This document shows, piece by piece, positions 54,319 through 60,702 of a stretch of DNA of 60,702 nt. The stretch spans positions 1 to 60,702 of the forward strand of contig JAFWXR010000008.1 of assembly GCA_017517965.1 (NCBI GenBank), given 5' to 3'. Position 1 is the first letter of the stretch. Each line of letters opens with the position of its first letter. This DNA comes from Clostridia bacterium (lineage in GTDB: Bacteria; Bacillota; Clostridia; Oscillospirales; Feifaniaceae). Both the position numbers and the translations under genes were made by a program. Below the pieces are notes generated by a model. It was not told where the DNA came from. It saw only the letters and a list, made by a program, of their open reading frames with translations, and searched no databases.

Positions 54319-54347
54319 ATACTACCACAAAACAAGATTTATGACAA
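54319..54347 (-). promoter_or_regulatory. Promoter of the yitT-like operon
   Basis: On the minus strand TTGTCA (54347-54342), 17 bp spacer, TAGTAT (54324-54319). It lies just beyond the terminator of the ABC operon. Confidence 0.55.
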
Positions 54348-54348
54348 T

Positions 54349-54376
54349 AAAAATACACCCCGTAGGGTGTATTTTT
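54349..54376. terminator. Terminator of the ABC-2 operon
   Basis: AAATACACCC-CGTA-GGGTGTATTT stem with A and T flanks three bases before the permease stop codon. Confidence 0.9.
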
Positions 54377-54378
54377 GA

Positions 54379-56106
54379 TTATATTGATGTCAGAGGTTCG
54401 GTTGTGTATACGGCTGCGGCGGCGTCAAGCCCTTTAGCCATTCTTTCGAGTGTCTGCAGGTACGCCCACGTCTCCGTAAAGGATTCGTCTACAAGACAGT
54501 GGACTGAATTGTTATAGTCGTTAAAATAAATGTATATTCTATACAAGTTTTTGTATTCTTCATAATCATAGGTTTCGTATCCCGTTTCAAAATTCAGTTT
54601 TGCACCGCCGTTTATATCGTTTATAAGCGCTTTGACAAGTGCATCACCGTTTGCATACGAGTTTACGTCAATGTAGTCGTGGTCTCTGTAGATGTTAAAG
54701 TCGTGAACCTCACTCTCTTCAAGCATGTCTGCTACGGCGTTATTCGTAGCAGGTGCTTCAAGCAGGTCAACTATCGCCCCCGAAATAAGCTTGTCGTCAC
54801 GGTTATAGCGGTATCTTCTCTTTAACAGATTTCCGCTTTCAAGACGGTATTCAACCTCAAACGATGCTCCGTATTCTTCCGTTTCTGAACTTGCAATCAG
54901 AGTATGTGTACTGCGTACGAGCTTTATGAAATCCACGTCGTCGCTCTCTAACCGCTGTGAGTAATCTATGTTTACCCTGACGCTTTCAACGTCACTGATG
55001 TCGGGAATTCTCGTGGAATAGCCAAACAGGTCGAAGAAGGTGAATAAACTGATTAAAATCACCGCAATGACAAGCGGTAAAACACCTTTGAGCGAGCCTT
55101 TGAAAACCTTGAACTTCTTGAGTGCAAACATTTCAAAGACGTAGTAGAGAAGCAGGGCACCGAAAAGCGTCGTCAGCATAAAGAGGATAAAACCGCCCAT
55201 ACTCTTGCGCTGTGTCAGGAATATGTTTTCGAATATGTAGAAGAGCAGAAGACCAACCGTGTAAGCACCGATTCCGCCGAGTAAGTATCTGAAAACGTAT
55301 CTTATCGGCTTGAATGAGGCGATATCGCCTGCAGATTCGCTTTTCTTTATGCGGTAGAGCAGATATGCACAGATTGCCAGCACTATACCAACAATGGCGT
55401 AAGCACTCATTTTGCTCAGATACACCATATTTATATCGTACTCGTCAAATATATACATATTGACTATCGGGGTGAGTATTCTCGATGCGGGGATAAGTGC
55501 CGCTTCATAGCCCTTGAGGAACATTGAGCCGAGCAGGCTTACAATACCGTTTATGCCGACGGCAAGGAAGTTTATCGCAAGATAAACCATGGGCATTGCC
55601 ACCGCATTTCCACAAATCATCGCACAGAAAACGGCAAGGCCGTAGTAAAATACCGTCATAAGCGTTATTGCAACGAATATTTTGAAAATAACTGCGCAAT
55701 TTACACCGTTAAGCCCCATAAGAACTATCATAACGGCAGAAATTATGAGGTTGGGAACAAGCGAAAAGCATAGTCCCGATATGTAATTGGTTACAAAAAG
55801 TGAACTTCTTTTTATCGGAAGCGAGTGGGTAAAGTCAACCCTGTTGCTTTTGAAAAGGTAAGAGAATACAGCCATTACCGAAAGGCCGCTCATAAACATG
55901 GCAACCGTCGGCATAAGCATGATTGCGGCATCTTCGATGTCTCTTGCATAGTATTTAAGTGCGTGCACACCGACACTTTTGCAAATAAGAAAGGTCAGCG
56001 GTGCCGCAAGCACAAGACAGAAGAGGTAAGCGCCCCATATCGGCCAGAAACGTGTCACATTCTTTTTGAAAGTGGCGTAGTTAAAGAATGATGTTCTTGA
56101 CTTCAT
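54379..56106 (-). CDS. ABC-2-type permease of the YtrA-regulated transporter
   Basis: 575 residues from the ATG at 56106, which follows GGAGGTGAG and lies inside the end of the ATPase gene. About 11 hydrophobic segments occur in the first 385 residues, then a long extracytoplasmic or soluble C-terminal part of about 190 residues rich in D and Y. Such permeases (YtrC/D-like) pair with the upstream ATPase and usually answer cell-envelope stress. The substrate is unknown. Confidence 0.82.
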   Translation of the reverse strand: MKSRTSFFNYATFKKNVTRFWPIWGAYLFCLVLAAPLTFLICKSVGVHALKYYARDIEDAAIMLMPTVAMFMSGLSVMAVFSYLFKSNRVDFTHSLPIKRSSLFVTNYISGLCFSLVPNLIISAVMIVLMGLNGVNCAVIFKIFVAITLMTVFYYGLAVFCAMICGNAVAMPMVYLAINFLAVGINGIVSLLGSMFLKGYEAALIPASRILTPIVNMYIFDEYDINMVYLSKMSAYAIVGIVLAICAYLLYRIKKSESAGDIASFKPIRYVFRYLLGGIGAYTVGLLLFYIFENIFLTQRKSMGGFILFMLTTLFGALLLYYVFEMFALKKFKVFKGSLKGVLPLVIAVILISLFTFFDLFGYSTRIPDISDVESVRVNIDYSQRLESDDVDFIKLVRSTHTLIASSETEEYGASFEVEYRLESGNLLKRRYRYNRDDKLISGAIVDLLEAPATNNAVADMLEESEVHDFNIYRDHDYIDVNSYANGDALVKALINDINGGAKLNFETGYETYDYEEYKNLYRIYIYFNDYNNSVHCLVDESFTETWAYLQTLERMAKGLDAAAAVYTTEPLTSI

Positions 56107-56971
56107 AGTTCTCACCTCCGAGTTCGTAGATAAATATTTCTTCAAGCGTTAAGGGAATTGATTCGAGGACAAGCGGATTTGTCTTTGCAAGTGTTTCGAG
56201 CACTTCATCCTGCTTTCCTCTTATGATGAGTGTTTTTATTCTGCCTACACTGCTCTGTGATACGATGTCAAGACCTTCGGGCAGTTCATCGCTGTCGGAG
56301 GCGTACTGCACCTTGACGGTATTATCCTGCAATGCGGAAAGCGACTGCTCGAGCAGTATTTTACCGCCGTTCATAATGCCTACGTAGTCACAGACGTCTT
56401 CAAGCTCACGCAGGTTGTGGGAAGAAACGAGCACCGTAGTGCCTCTTTCCGCAACGTCCGCAAGAACAAGGCTCCACACCTGACGGCGCATTACGGGGTC
56501 AAGCCCGTCAACAGGCTCATCAAGGATGAGATATTTCGGCATACAGCAGAGTGCCAGCCAGAATGCCGCCTGCTTTTTCATACCCTTTGACATACGGCGT
56601 ATGAGGGCTTTTTCGCTTAAGTCGAATACGCCTTTGAGTTTTTCATAACGTTCCATCGAGAACTGCGGATATATACCACGAAGATAATGCATCATATCAC
56701 GTATGCTTGCCTGCGGAAAGTGATACCAGTCATCCGAGATGCCGATTATCTCCTGCTTTAAAGCATCGTTCTCCCATACGGGCTGTCCGTCTACAAGCAC
56801 CTCACCCGAGTCCTGCCTGTATATGCCCAGTATGTGCCTGATTATTGTTGATTTTCCTGCACCGTTGGGGCCTACAAGACCGTATACACAGCCGTCCCCG
56901 ACCGTCATATTCAAGCCGTCAAGCGCGGCAAAACCGTCAAATTTCTTGACAGCATTTTTTATTTCAATCAT
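56081..56971 (-). CDS. ABC transporter ATP-binding protein (YtrB/BcrA-like)
   Basis: 296 residues with Walker A GPNGAGKST, signature RRMSKGMKKQAAF (a variant of LSGGQ common in this subgroup), Walker B YLILDEPVDGLDP and switch His in SSHNLRELEDVC. It powers the ABC-2 permease that follows. The start overlaps the GntR gene stop (ATGA), so all three genes are coupled. Confidence 0.92.
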   Translation of the reverse strand: MIEIKNAVKKFDGFAALDGLNMTVGDGCVYGLVGPNGAGKSTIIRHILGIYRQDSGEVLVDGQPVWENDALKQEIIGISDDWYHFPQASIRDMMHYLRGIYPQFSMERYEKLKGVFDLSEKALIRRMSKGMKKQAAFWLALCCMPKYLILDEPVDGLDPVMRRQVWSLVLADVAERGTTVLVSSHNLRELEDVCDYVGIMNGGKILLEQSLSALQDNTVKVQYASDSDELPEGLDIVSQSSVGRIKTLIIRGKQDEVLETLAKTNPLVLESIPLTLEEIFIYELGGENYEVKNIIL

Positions 56972-57327
56972 TCGTTATCACCCTTTCTTATACGGTCTGC
57001 TATCTCCTTTGCCGACACGCCGAGAAGTTCAAGTTCTCTGCACAACGCATCGAGTTTTTCGTAACAGGCCTCTATCTTTTTTTCGTCACGGTTTATCCCG
57101 GCTACAAACGAGCCTTTTCCGGGCGAAGAGTAAATAAATCCCTCTGCCTCAAGCTCGGCATATGCGCGCTGTATCGTATTCGGATTTATCGCAAGTTGCG
57201 AAGCAAGAATACGAACGGAAGGCAATTTGTCGTTTTCACCGAGTACTCCGCTGAGAATAAGTTTCTTAAAACCGTCCCGCACCTGCTCGTAAACGGGTCT
57301 CGGGTCACGGTAGTTGATACTTATCAT
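56968..57327 (-). CDS. GntR-family regulator, YtrA subfamily
   Basis: 119 residues from the ATG at 57327 after AGGAGGTG. Winged helix with RPVYEQVRDGFKKLILSGVL, LPSVRILASQLAINPNTIQR and AYAELEAEGFIYSSPGKGSF, followed by only a short dimerisation tail (DALCRELELLGVSAKEIADR), as in YtrA. A longer frame to 57684 runs through the promoter and tRNA and is not coding. It likely represses its own operon, which encodes an ABC exporter induced by envelope-active compounds in relatives. Confidence 0.92.
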   Translation of the reverse strand: MISINYRDPRPVYEQVRDGFKKLILSGVLGENDKLPSVRILASQLAINPNTIQRAYAELEAEGFIYSSPGKGSFVAGINRDEKKIEACYEKLDALCRELELLGVSAKEIADRIRKGDNE

Positions 57328-57340
57328 CTGCGCACCTCCT

Positions 57341-57367
57341 AACTGTACCAATACACTTAGTACAGTT
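57341..57367. promoter_or_regulatory. Palindromic operator of the YtrA-type operon
   Basis: AACTGTAC and GTACAGTT are 11 bases apart; with one G.T mismatch the symmetry extends inward to a TACYAA-N5-TTRGTA core, 27 bp in all. It lies between the -10 and the ribosome binding site of the GntR gene, the expected autorepressor position. Confidence 0.75.
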
Positions 57368-57369
57368 TT

Positions 57370-57398
57370 AATATAGCATGCTTTGATTAGGGTGTCAA
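57370..57398 (-). promoter_or_regulatory. Promoter of the GntR-ABC operon
   Basis: On the minus strand TTGACA (57398-57393), 17 bp spacer, TATATT (57375-57370). Confidence 0.8.
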
Positions 57399-57409
57399 CA
57401 CTTTTTTGT

Positions 57410-57438
57410 TTGACAATAACGGGAGTTTCATTTATAAT
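57410..57438 (+). promoter_or_regulatory. Strong promoter upstream of the tRNA-Pro region
   Basis: Full consensus TTGACA (57410-57415), 17 bp spacer, TATAAT (57433-57438). Transcription would start near 57445, the first base of repeat copy 1, not next to the intact tRNA. Confidence 0.85.
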
Positions 57439-57444
57439 AAGATA

Positions 57445-57488
57445 CGTTGCTGAAAACAGAATAATATATCGAGGTGTGGCGCAATTGG
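57445..57488 (+). repeat. Direct repeat copy 1: tRNA leader plus first 18 bases of tRNA-Pro
   Basis: 44 bp matching 57618-57661 with two mismatches. It includes the 25-base leader and the tRNA 5' acceptor strand and part of the D arm, then diverges into unrelated sequence (57489-57617), which contains a CTGCC/GGCAG hairpin nested in CGTTTC/GAAACG (57492-57524) and no gene. Confidence 0.85.
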
Positions 57489-57642
57489 GGACGTTTCCGA
57501 GTGCTGCCTGTGGCAGATGAAACGAGGAAAAAGGAGTGGCAGCAACTTGGCGATTGGCGAGTGAGTGTGCGAGCGAAGACAGAGCCTTAGTTGCAACAGG
57601 AAGCGCGCGGACAAATGCGTTGCTGAAAATACAATAATATAT

Positions 57643-57718
57643 CGAGGTGTGGCGCAATTGGTAGCGCGCTTGCTTTGGGAGCAAGATGCTGTAGGTTCGA
57701 GTCCTATCACTTCGACCA
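57643..57718 (+). tRNA. tRNA-Pro (anticodon TGG)
   Basis: 76 bases including encoded CCA. Acceptor CGAGGTG pairs with CACTTCG (one G.T), the anticodon stem CTTGC/GCAAG holds the loop TTTGGGA with anticodon TGG, and the T arm has GGTTCGAGTCC. A terminator follows at 57721. The gene is separated from its consensus promoter by a 173 bp partial duplication. Confidence 0.95.
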
Positions 57719-57720
57719 AA

Positions 57721-57755
57721 AAAAGCAGTTATGACTGAGTCATAACTGCTTTTTT
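57721..57755. terminator. Terminator after tRNA-Pro, shared with the convergent MATE gene
   Basis: AGCAGTTATGAC-TGA-GTCATAACTGCT stem with A and T tracts on both sides. Confidence 0.92.
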
Positions 57756-57761
57756 ATATTT

Positions 57762-59087
57762 TTACTTGATACGAAAGATGTTGATTCGTTCTTTTTTCAA
57801 CAAGAACACGTATGCCGCAAGGGAAACGACACTATCAAAGGCGTTGCCGATGCCAAACAGCAGAGCGATGCCTATAAGTGACGGGGTCCACACGCCCGTT
57901 GTGTAGAGGGTAAATGCGATGCCGTAATAGATCGTGTTCGTCACTACCGATTCGAACAGCATATAGTTCGTCTTGCCGAGTCCGTAGAAGGTCGAGTCAA
58001 AAACGTTTTGAATGGCGTACAGAACGTAGAATCCGACGAGTATCAGCACCAGTTCAAAGAGTTTATCCACGTCGGTAAAGCCGAGTACGTGTGACATAAA
58101 CGGTTTCCACACGGGGATACTCAAAAACCACAGCATCGAAATGATTGCAGTAATCCCCAAATAGCCGAGGGAGTTCTTACGGACGTTATCTTTGTCGGTT
58201 GCGACATCTTGTTTAATTAGTTCACCCAGTTGGAGTACGGGCAGAAGAAGCCAGCCCCAAATGAAATTGTTTGCAACCCAGTAGGTACCCTGCTCTCCCA
58301 CGACGTTGACCATCCGCACAATCATCAACATATAGGCGATGTTGCGAACGAAAGATTCCACGCCTGAGATACCGCCGACCTTAATGAATTCTTTTGTCCA
58401 CGAAAAATGCAGTTTTTCCTTAGCGAACACCTTGATTTCTTCTTTGCTAAGAAGCGCAAGCGACACGGCAAGAAGAAGTGCATTGACGATGATGTTGGAA
58501 TAGCCGATGCCGTTGACCCCGAGGTTTGCCGACACGGGCAGCCTCGACACGAGAAAGGTATCCAAAACAAGACACAGAATAAGCCGTGCACCTGTCAGTG
58601 AATAAAGATATTTGCTCTTATTGACTGTCACCAGAGCAACGAGGACAAACTGTGTGAGAATAGAAAAAATATTGGCAACGCTCTCGATGCGTATGTAAGA
58701 TGCAGAGGCTTCAATAATATTGGTATCGGTCGCCATCAGTTTCAGCATCGGCTCTGCGAAGGTGATTATCGCAGCAGAAAGTACGGCGTATACACTAAGC
58801 GAGATAAGAATGCCCGTTCGTACACGGTTGGCAAATTCTATTTTATTATTTTTTACCTTACCGACAAAATAGAACAGCGGTAATATGATGGCTTCGTTTA
58901 AAATTTCGTAGAGCAGTTTCACCCACGCTAGTTGACCTGCAATTGAGAAGGAATATTCGCCCGGTAACTGACCGAGGAAGAAAACACGAACCGTGGTGTA
59001 AACGGTCGGCACAAGTCCGAGGACAAGTAGTGCGAAAAAGAGCTTGTAATTGATTCTGCTAAGCGACAGTTTGAATTTGGAAAACAT
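57762..59087 (-). CDS. MATE-like membrane exporter with structured leader
   Basis: 441 residues from the ATG at 59087 after GGGAGGAAAC; an in-frame extension to 59171 covers the leader hairpin and is rejected. About 12 hydrophobic segments in MATE order (LYEILNEAIILPLFYFVGKV, VSANLGVNGIGYSNIIVNA, STFYGLGKTNYMLFESVVTN). The sequence is clearly different from the MATE protein at 2637. It probably exports a toxic cation, drug or metabolite. Its 200-base leader with a terminator-like hairpin suggests induced expression. Confidence 0.83.
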   Translation of the reverse strand: MFSKFKLSLSRINYKLFFALLVLGLVPTVYTTVRVFFLGQLPGEYSFSIAGQLAWVKLLYEILNEAIILPLFYFVGKVKNNKIEFANRVRTGILISLSVYAVLSAAIITFAEPMLKLMATDTNIIEASASYIRIESVANIFSILTQFVLVALVTVNKSKYLYSLTGARLILCLVLDTFLVSRLPVSANLGVNGIGYSNIIVNALLLAVSLALLSKEEIKVFAKEKLHFSWTKEFIKVGGISGVESFVRNIAYMLMIVRMVNVVGEQGTYWVANNFIWGWLLLPVLQLGELIKQDVATDKDNVRKNSLGYLGITAIISMLWFLSIPVWKPFMSHVLGFTDVDKLFELVLILVGFYVLYAIQNVFDSTFYGLGKTNYMLFESVVTNTIYYGIAFTLYTTGVWTPSLIGIALLFGIGNAFDSVVSLAAYVFLLKKERINIFRIK

Positions 59088-59109
59088 AGTTGTTTCCTCC
59101 CGTTCATTA

Positions 59110-59208
59110 TTAGAAAAAGGACAAAAGAAAAGCATCTGCACGTATAGTTGCAGATGCCGAAAAAGCGACAATACTCCCGTTTTGACGAGTCTGCGACCGT
59201 AAGTGCAT
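59110..59208 (-). CDS. Possible 32-residue upstream ORF in the MATE leader
   Basis: ATG at 59208 to TAA at 59110 spans the terminator-like hairpin. No good ribosome binding site precedes it, so it may not be translated. If it is, ribosome stalling could control the hairpin as in antibiotic-resistance leaders. Speculative. Confidence 0.2.
   Translation of the reverse strand: MHLRSQTRQNGSIVAFSASATIRADAFLLSFF
59122..59157 (-). terminator. Attenuator-like hairpin in the MATE leader
   Basis: GCATCTGCA/TGCAGATGC (59157-59149/59140-59132 on the minus strand) followed by TTTTCTTTT, 45 bases before the start codon and about 135 bases after the predicted transcription start. Confidence 0.65.
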
Positions 59209-59219
59209 TTTGCCGGAAG

Positions 59220-59248
59220 TTACCGCAAGTCTGTCAGGTTTGCGGTAA
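59220..59248 (-). promoter_or_regulatory. Upstream hairpin of the MATE leader
   Basis: TTACCGCAA/TTGCGGTAA, nine pairs with an 11-base loop, in the 5' part of the leader. It does not match a riboswitch class I can name. Confidence 0.55.
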
Positions 59249-59298
59249 GTTTCCCAATTGCCAAAGCAACCGCCTAAAGTCACTGTTTACTTGCGTTT

Positions 59299-59327
59299 AT
59301 TATATCGTTTTTGATTGGTGGAGTCAA
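59299..59327 (-). promoter_or_regulatory. Promoter of the MATE leader
   Basis: On the minus strand TTGACT (59327-59322), 17 bp spacer, TATAAT (59304-59299), giving a leader of about 200 bases. Confidence 0.75.
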
Positions 59328-59423
59328 TCATTGCTTGTGGTGCGACGTGTTTTGGCAGAGGGGGTGAATATCTGTTGTTGAATTGGTAAGAATATCTACT
59401 ATCTGATAAACGGAGGTAGTGAA

Positions 59424-60086
59424 ATGTTCAAACACGAAAAGATGCTTTTTCATCCCGTGGCGGTGGAGAGGCCCAATCCGCAGTACGCAGCACTTTTACA
59501 GGAACAACTCGGCGGAGGCAACGGCGAGCTCAAGGCGGCAATGCAGTATATGTCCCAGAGTTTTCGAATCAAAGATCCCGAAATCAAGGATCTGTTCCTT
59601 GACATTGCGGCTGAGGAACTTAGTCATATGGAAATGGTGGCGCAGACCATCACTCTCTTAAACGGGCACGACGTTGATGCCGAAAAGGTGCCCAGCGGTG
59701 AGATTCAGTCCCACGTACTTCTCGGCTTAAATCCCGGCCTTATCAATGCCTCGGGTTACTCGTGGACGGCTGATTACGTAACGGTTACGGGGGATCTGTG
59801 TGCAGACCTGCTCAGCAATATTGCATCCGAACAGCGTGCGAAGGTGGTTTACGAATACCTTTACCGACAGATTGACGACGTAAAGGTGCGTGAGACCATT
59901 GATTTTCTCCTCAACCGCGAGGAAGCGCACAATCAAATGTTCCGCGATGCCTTTAATAAGGTGCAGAATTCGGGCTCCAACCGCGATTTCGGCACGACTA
60001 AGGCTGCAAAAATGTATTTTTCTATGTCGGACCCCGGCCCAAACGCATTTGCAACGGGTGATACAAAACCTGTTTCCTTTGACTAA
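59424..60086 (+). CDS. Manganese catalase-family (CotJC-like) ferritin-fold protein
   Basis: 220 residues; GGAGG seven bases before the ATG. Di-metal ligand motifs are visible: Glu in GGNGELKAAMQYM, EELSHMEMVAQ (ExxH), a later Glu in SNIASEQRAKVVYEYL and REEAHNQMF (ExxH). It begins MLFHPVAVERPNPQYA, as in manganese catalases and spore-coat CotJC proteins. It detoxifies hydrogen peroxide or is a coat-associated catalase homolog. It stands alone, without cotJA or cotJB. Transcription probably begins in 59341-59400, but no clear promoter hexamers are seen. Confidence 0.9.
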   Translation: MFKHEKMLFHPVAVERPNPQYAALLQEQLGGGNGELKAAMQYMSQSFRIKDPEIKDLFLDIAAEELSHMEMVAQTITLLNGHDVDAEKVPSGEIQSHVLLGLNPGLINASGYSWTADYVTVTGDLCADLLSNIASEQRAKVVYEYLYRQIDDVKVRETIDFLLNREEAHNQMFRDAFNKVQNSGSNRDFGTTKAAKMYFSMSDPGPNAFATGDTKPVSFD

Positions 60087-60125
60087 AAAACCGATGGGAA
60101 ATCGCAAGATTTCCCATCGGTTTTT
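60085..60125 (+). terminator. Terminator of the Mn-catalase gene
   Basis: CCGATGGGAAATC-GCAA-GATTTCCCATCGG, a long perfect stem with T5. Confidence 0.93.
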
Positions 60126-60162
60126 CTTTGTCTGCTGTGGAGCGATAATTTATATGCGCAGA

Positions 60163-60191
60163 TTGAAATATCGTCAGATTTGTGGTACAAT
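60163..60191 (+). promoter_or_regulatory. Promoter of the terminal GNAT gene
   Basis: TTGAAA (60163-60168), 17 bp spacer, TACAAT (60186-60191). The leader of about 145 bases has an ACGAGAGG/CCTCTCGT pair at 60271-60278/60300-60307. Confidence 0.65.
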
Positions 60192-60344
60192 TTCCATACG
60201 GTAAAAGCCGAATTTATTTTTTGGAGTATGCTGTTTGAAAAGAAACAACACCTTGGAGATTGTATTGTAAACGAGAGGTTTGCAAATACATCTCGCAATC
60301 CTCTCGTATTCCCGTCGTCAACGAATTATGAAAGGATTTAAAAA

Positions 60345-60702
60345 ATGGAAAATTTGACGATACGTTTAGAGACAGAAAAAGACTACAGAGCAGTAGAAGA
60401 ACTGACCCGTGAGGCGTTTTGGAACGTCTACAAACCCGGTGCGGACGAGCACTACTTCGTACATATGATGCGAAATCACCCCGATTTTATCCCCGAGCTT
60501 GCTTTTGTGCTTGAGAAGGACGGAGAGATCGTGGGCAACATTATGTACACCAAAGCTTGGCTTGAGGATAACGAAGGAAACCGCAAGGAGATTCTTTCCT
60601 TCGGTCCGCTTTGCGTTGCGCCGAAATATCAAAGGCAGAAACTCGGAAAGCTTTTGATCGAGCATTCCTTTGAGGTAGCACGAAAGATGGGCTACGACGT
60701 GA
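60345..60702 (+). CDS. GNAT-family N-acetyltransferase (3' truncated by the window)
   Basis: The visible 119 residues follow the GNAT order: MENLTIRLETEKDYRAVEEL, FVLEKDGEIVGNIMY, then the acetyl-CoA site LCVAPKYQRQKLGKLLIEHS and ARKMGYD. AAAGGA is eight bases before the ATG. It resembles YhbS-type acetyltransferases in the GPLCVAPKYQ block. The substrate is unknown; the gene continues past the window end. Confidence 0.85.
   Translation, partial: MENLTIRLETEKDYRAVEELTREAFWNVYKPGADEHYFVHMMRNHPDFIPELAFVLEKDGEIVGNIMYTKAWLEDNEGNRKEILSFGPLCVAPKYQRQKLGKLLIEHSFEVARKMGYDV

Noticed and set aside
57432-57719. Minus-strand open frames over the tRNA-Pro region, including a long extension of the GntR gene
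   Set aside because: They read through the tRNA, its repeat and promoters; such tRNA-antisense frames are frequent misannotations. The GntR ATG at 57327 has a proper ribosome binding site.
59088-59290. Cyclic-di-GMP, guanidine or TPP riboswitch in the MATE leader
   Set aside because: The conserved core sequences of these classes are not present; only the general attenuator layout is supported.

Overview
The window looks like a chromosomal segment of a low-to-mid GC, Gram-positive gut-type Clostridia (Oscillospiraceae/Ruminococcaceae-like; inferred, no rRNA is present to prove it). Supporting signs are Firmicutes-style GGAGG ribosome binding sites, sigma-A promoters, a Bacillus/Clostridium-type LexA box before recA, LplA-type sugar-binding lipoproteins, YtrA/GntR, LytTR-DUF3021 and YitT proteins, and a short palindrome-rich repeat of the kind scattered through such genomes. 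Many genes are closed by a strong rho-independent hairpin.

Layout. 1-12.7 kb: the tail of a surface protein, a 125 bp MITE-like insert, a UDP-sugar 4,6-dehydratase (CapD/PglF type), a MATE exporter (minus strand), then a PAP2 phosphatase, YqhQ-like DUF1385, prmC, recA (LexA-controlled), recX, M20 dipeptidase, DUF1292 run and a secreted GLUG-repeat protein. 12.8-27.9 kb: the most striking region, six consecutive paralogous extracellular solute-binding lipoproteins, each with its own promoter and terminator, followed by one LplB/LplC-type permease pair whose subunits both carry long lysine/alanine-rich N-terminal coiled coils, then a ROK kinase and a small lipoprotein. No ATPase gene is present, so a shared MsmK-type ATPase elsewhere is inferred. 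The six receptors fall into three pairs in the order A-B-C-B-C-A. Promoter and leader type follow these pairs, and one receptor is mosaic.

28-39 kb: an Ldh2-type dehydrogenase, two small lipoproteins, a GNAT-like protein, a complete livJHMGF branched-chain amino acid ABC operon running directly into asnS and trmO, a remnant of an IS200-like (RAYT) transposase and a GIY-YIG/DUF4357 gene. 39-46 kb: a minus-strand carbohydrate operon (GH42-like glycosidase, fucose/arabinose isomerase-like protein, and a phosphomannose-isomerase-like protein with a degenerate kinase-like N-terminus and a pseudoknot-like leader), divergent from a GDPD-manA operon.

46-60.7 kb: a TVP38/DedA-like membrane protein, a PMCA-type calcium ATPase, pyrophosphatase, meso-diaminopimelate dehydrogenase, a LytTR-DUF3021 pair, a YitT-DUF1294-histidine phosphatase operon, a ytrA-type GntR/ABC operon with a clear palindromic operator, a tRNA-Pro whose 5' half and leader are duplicated upstream, a MATE exporter with an attenuator-like leader, a manganese-catalase-family protein and a truncated GNAT gene.

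Most candidate novelty is regulatory: a leader hairpin kept in the receptor and permease genes by compensatory change, a mutually exclusive hairpin pair over the livJ ribosome binding site, an H-type pseudoknot before the PMI-like gene, and the attenuator-like MATE leader. All functional assignments rest on motifs read by eye; no database search was run.
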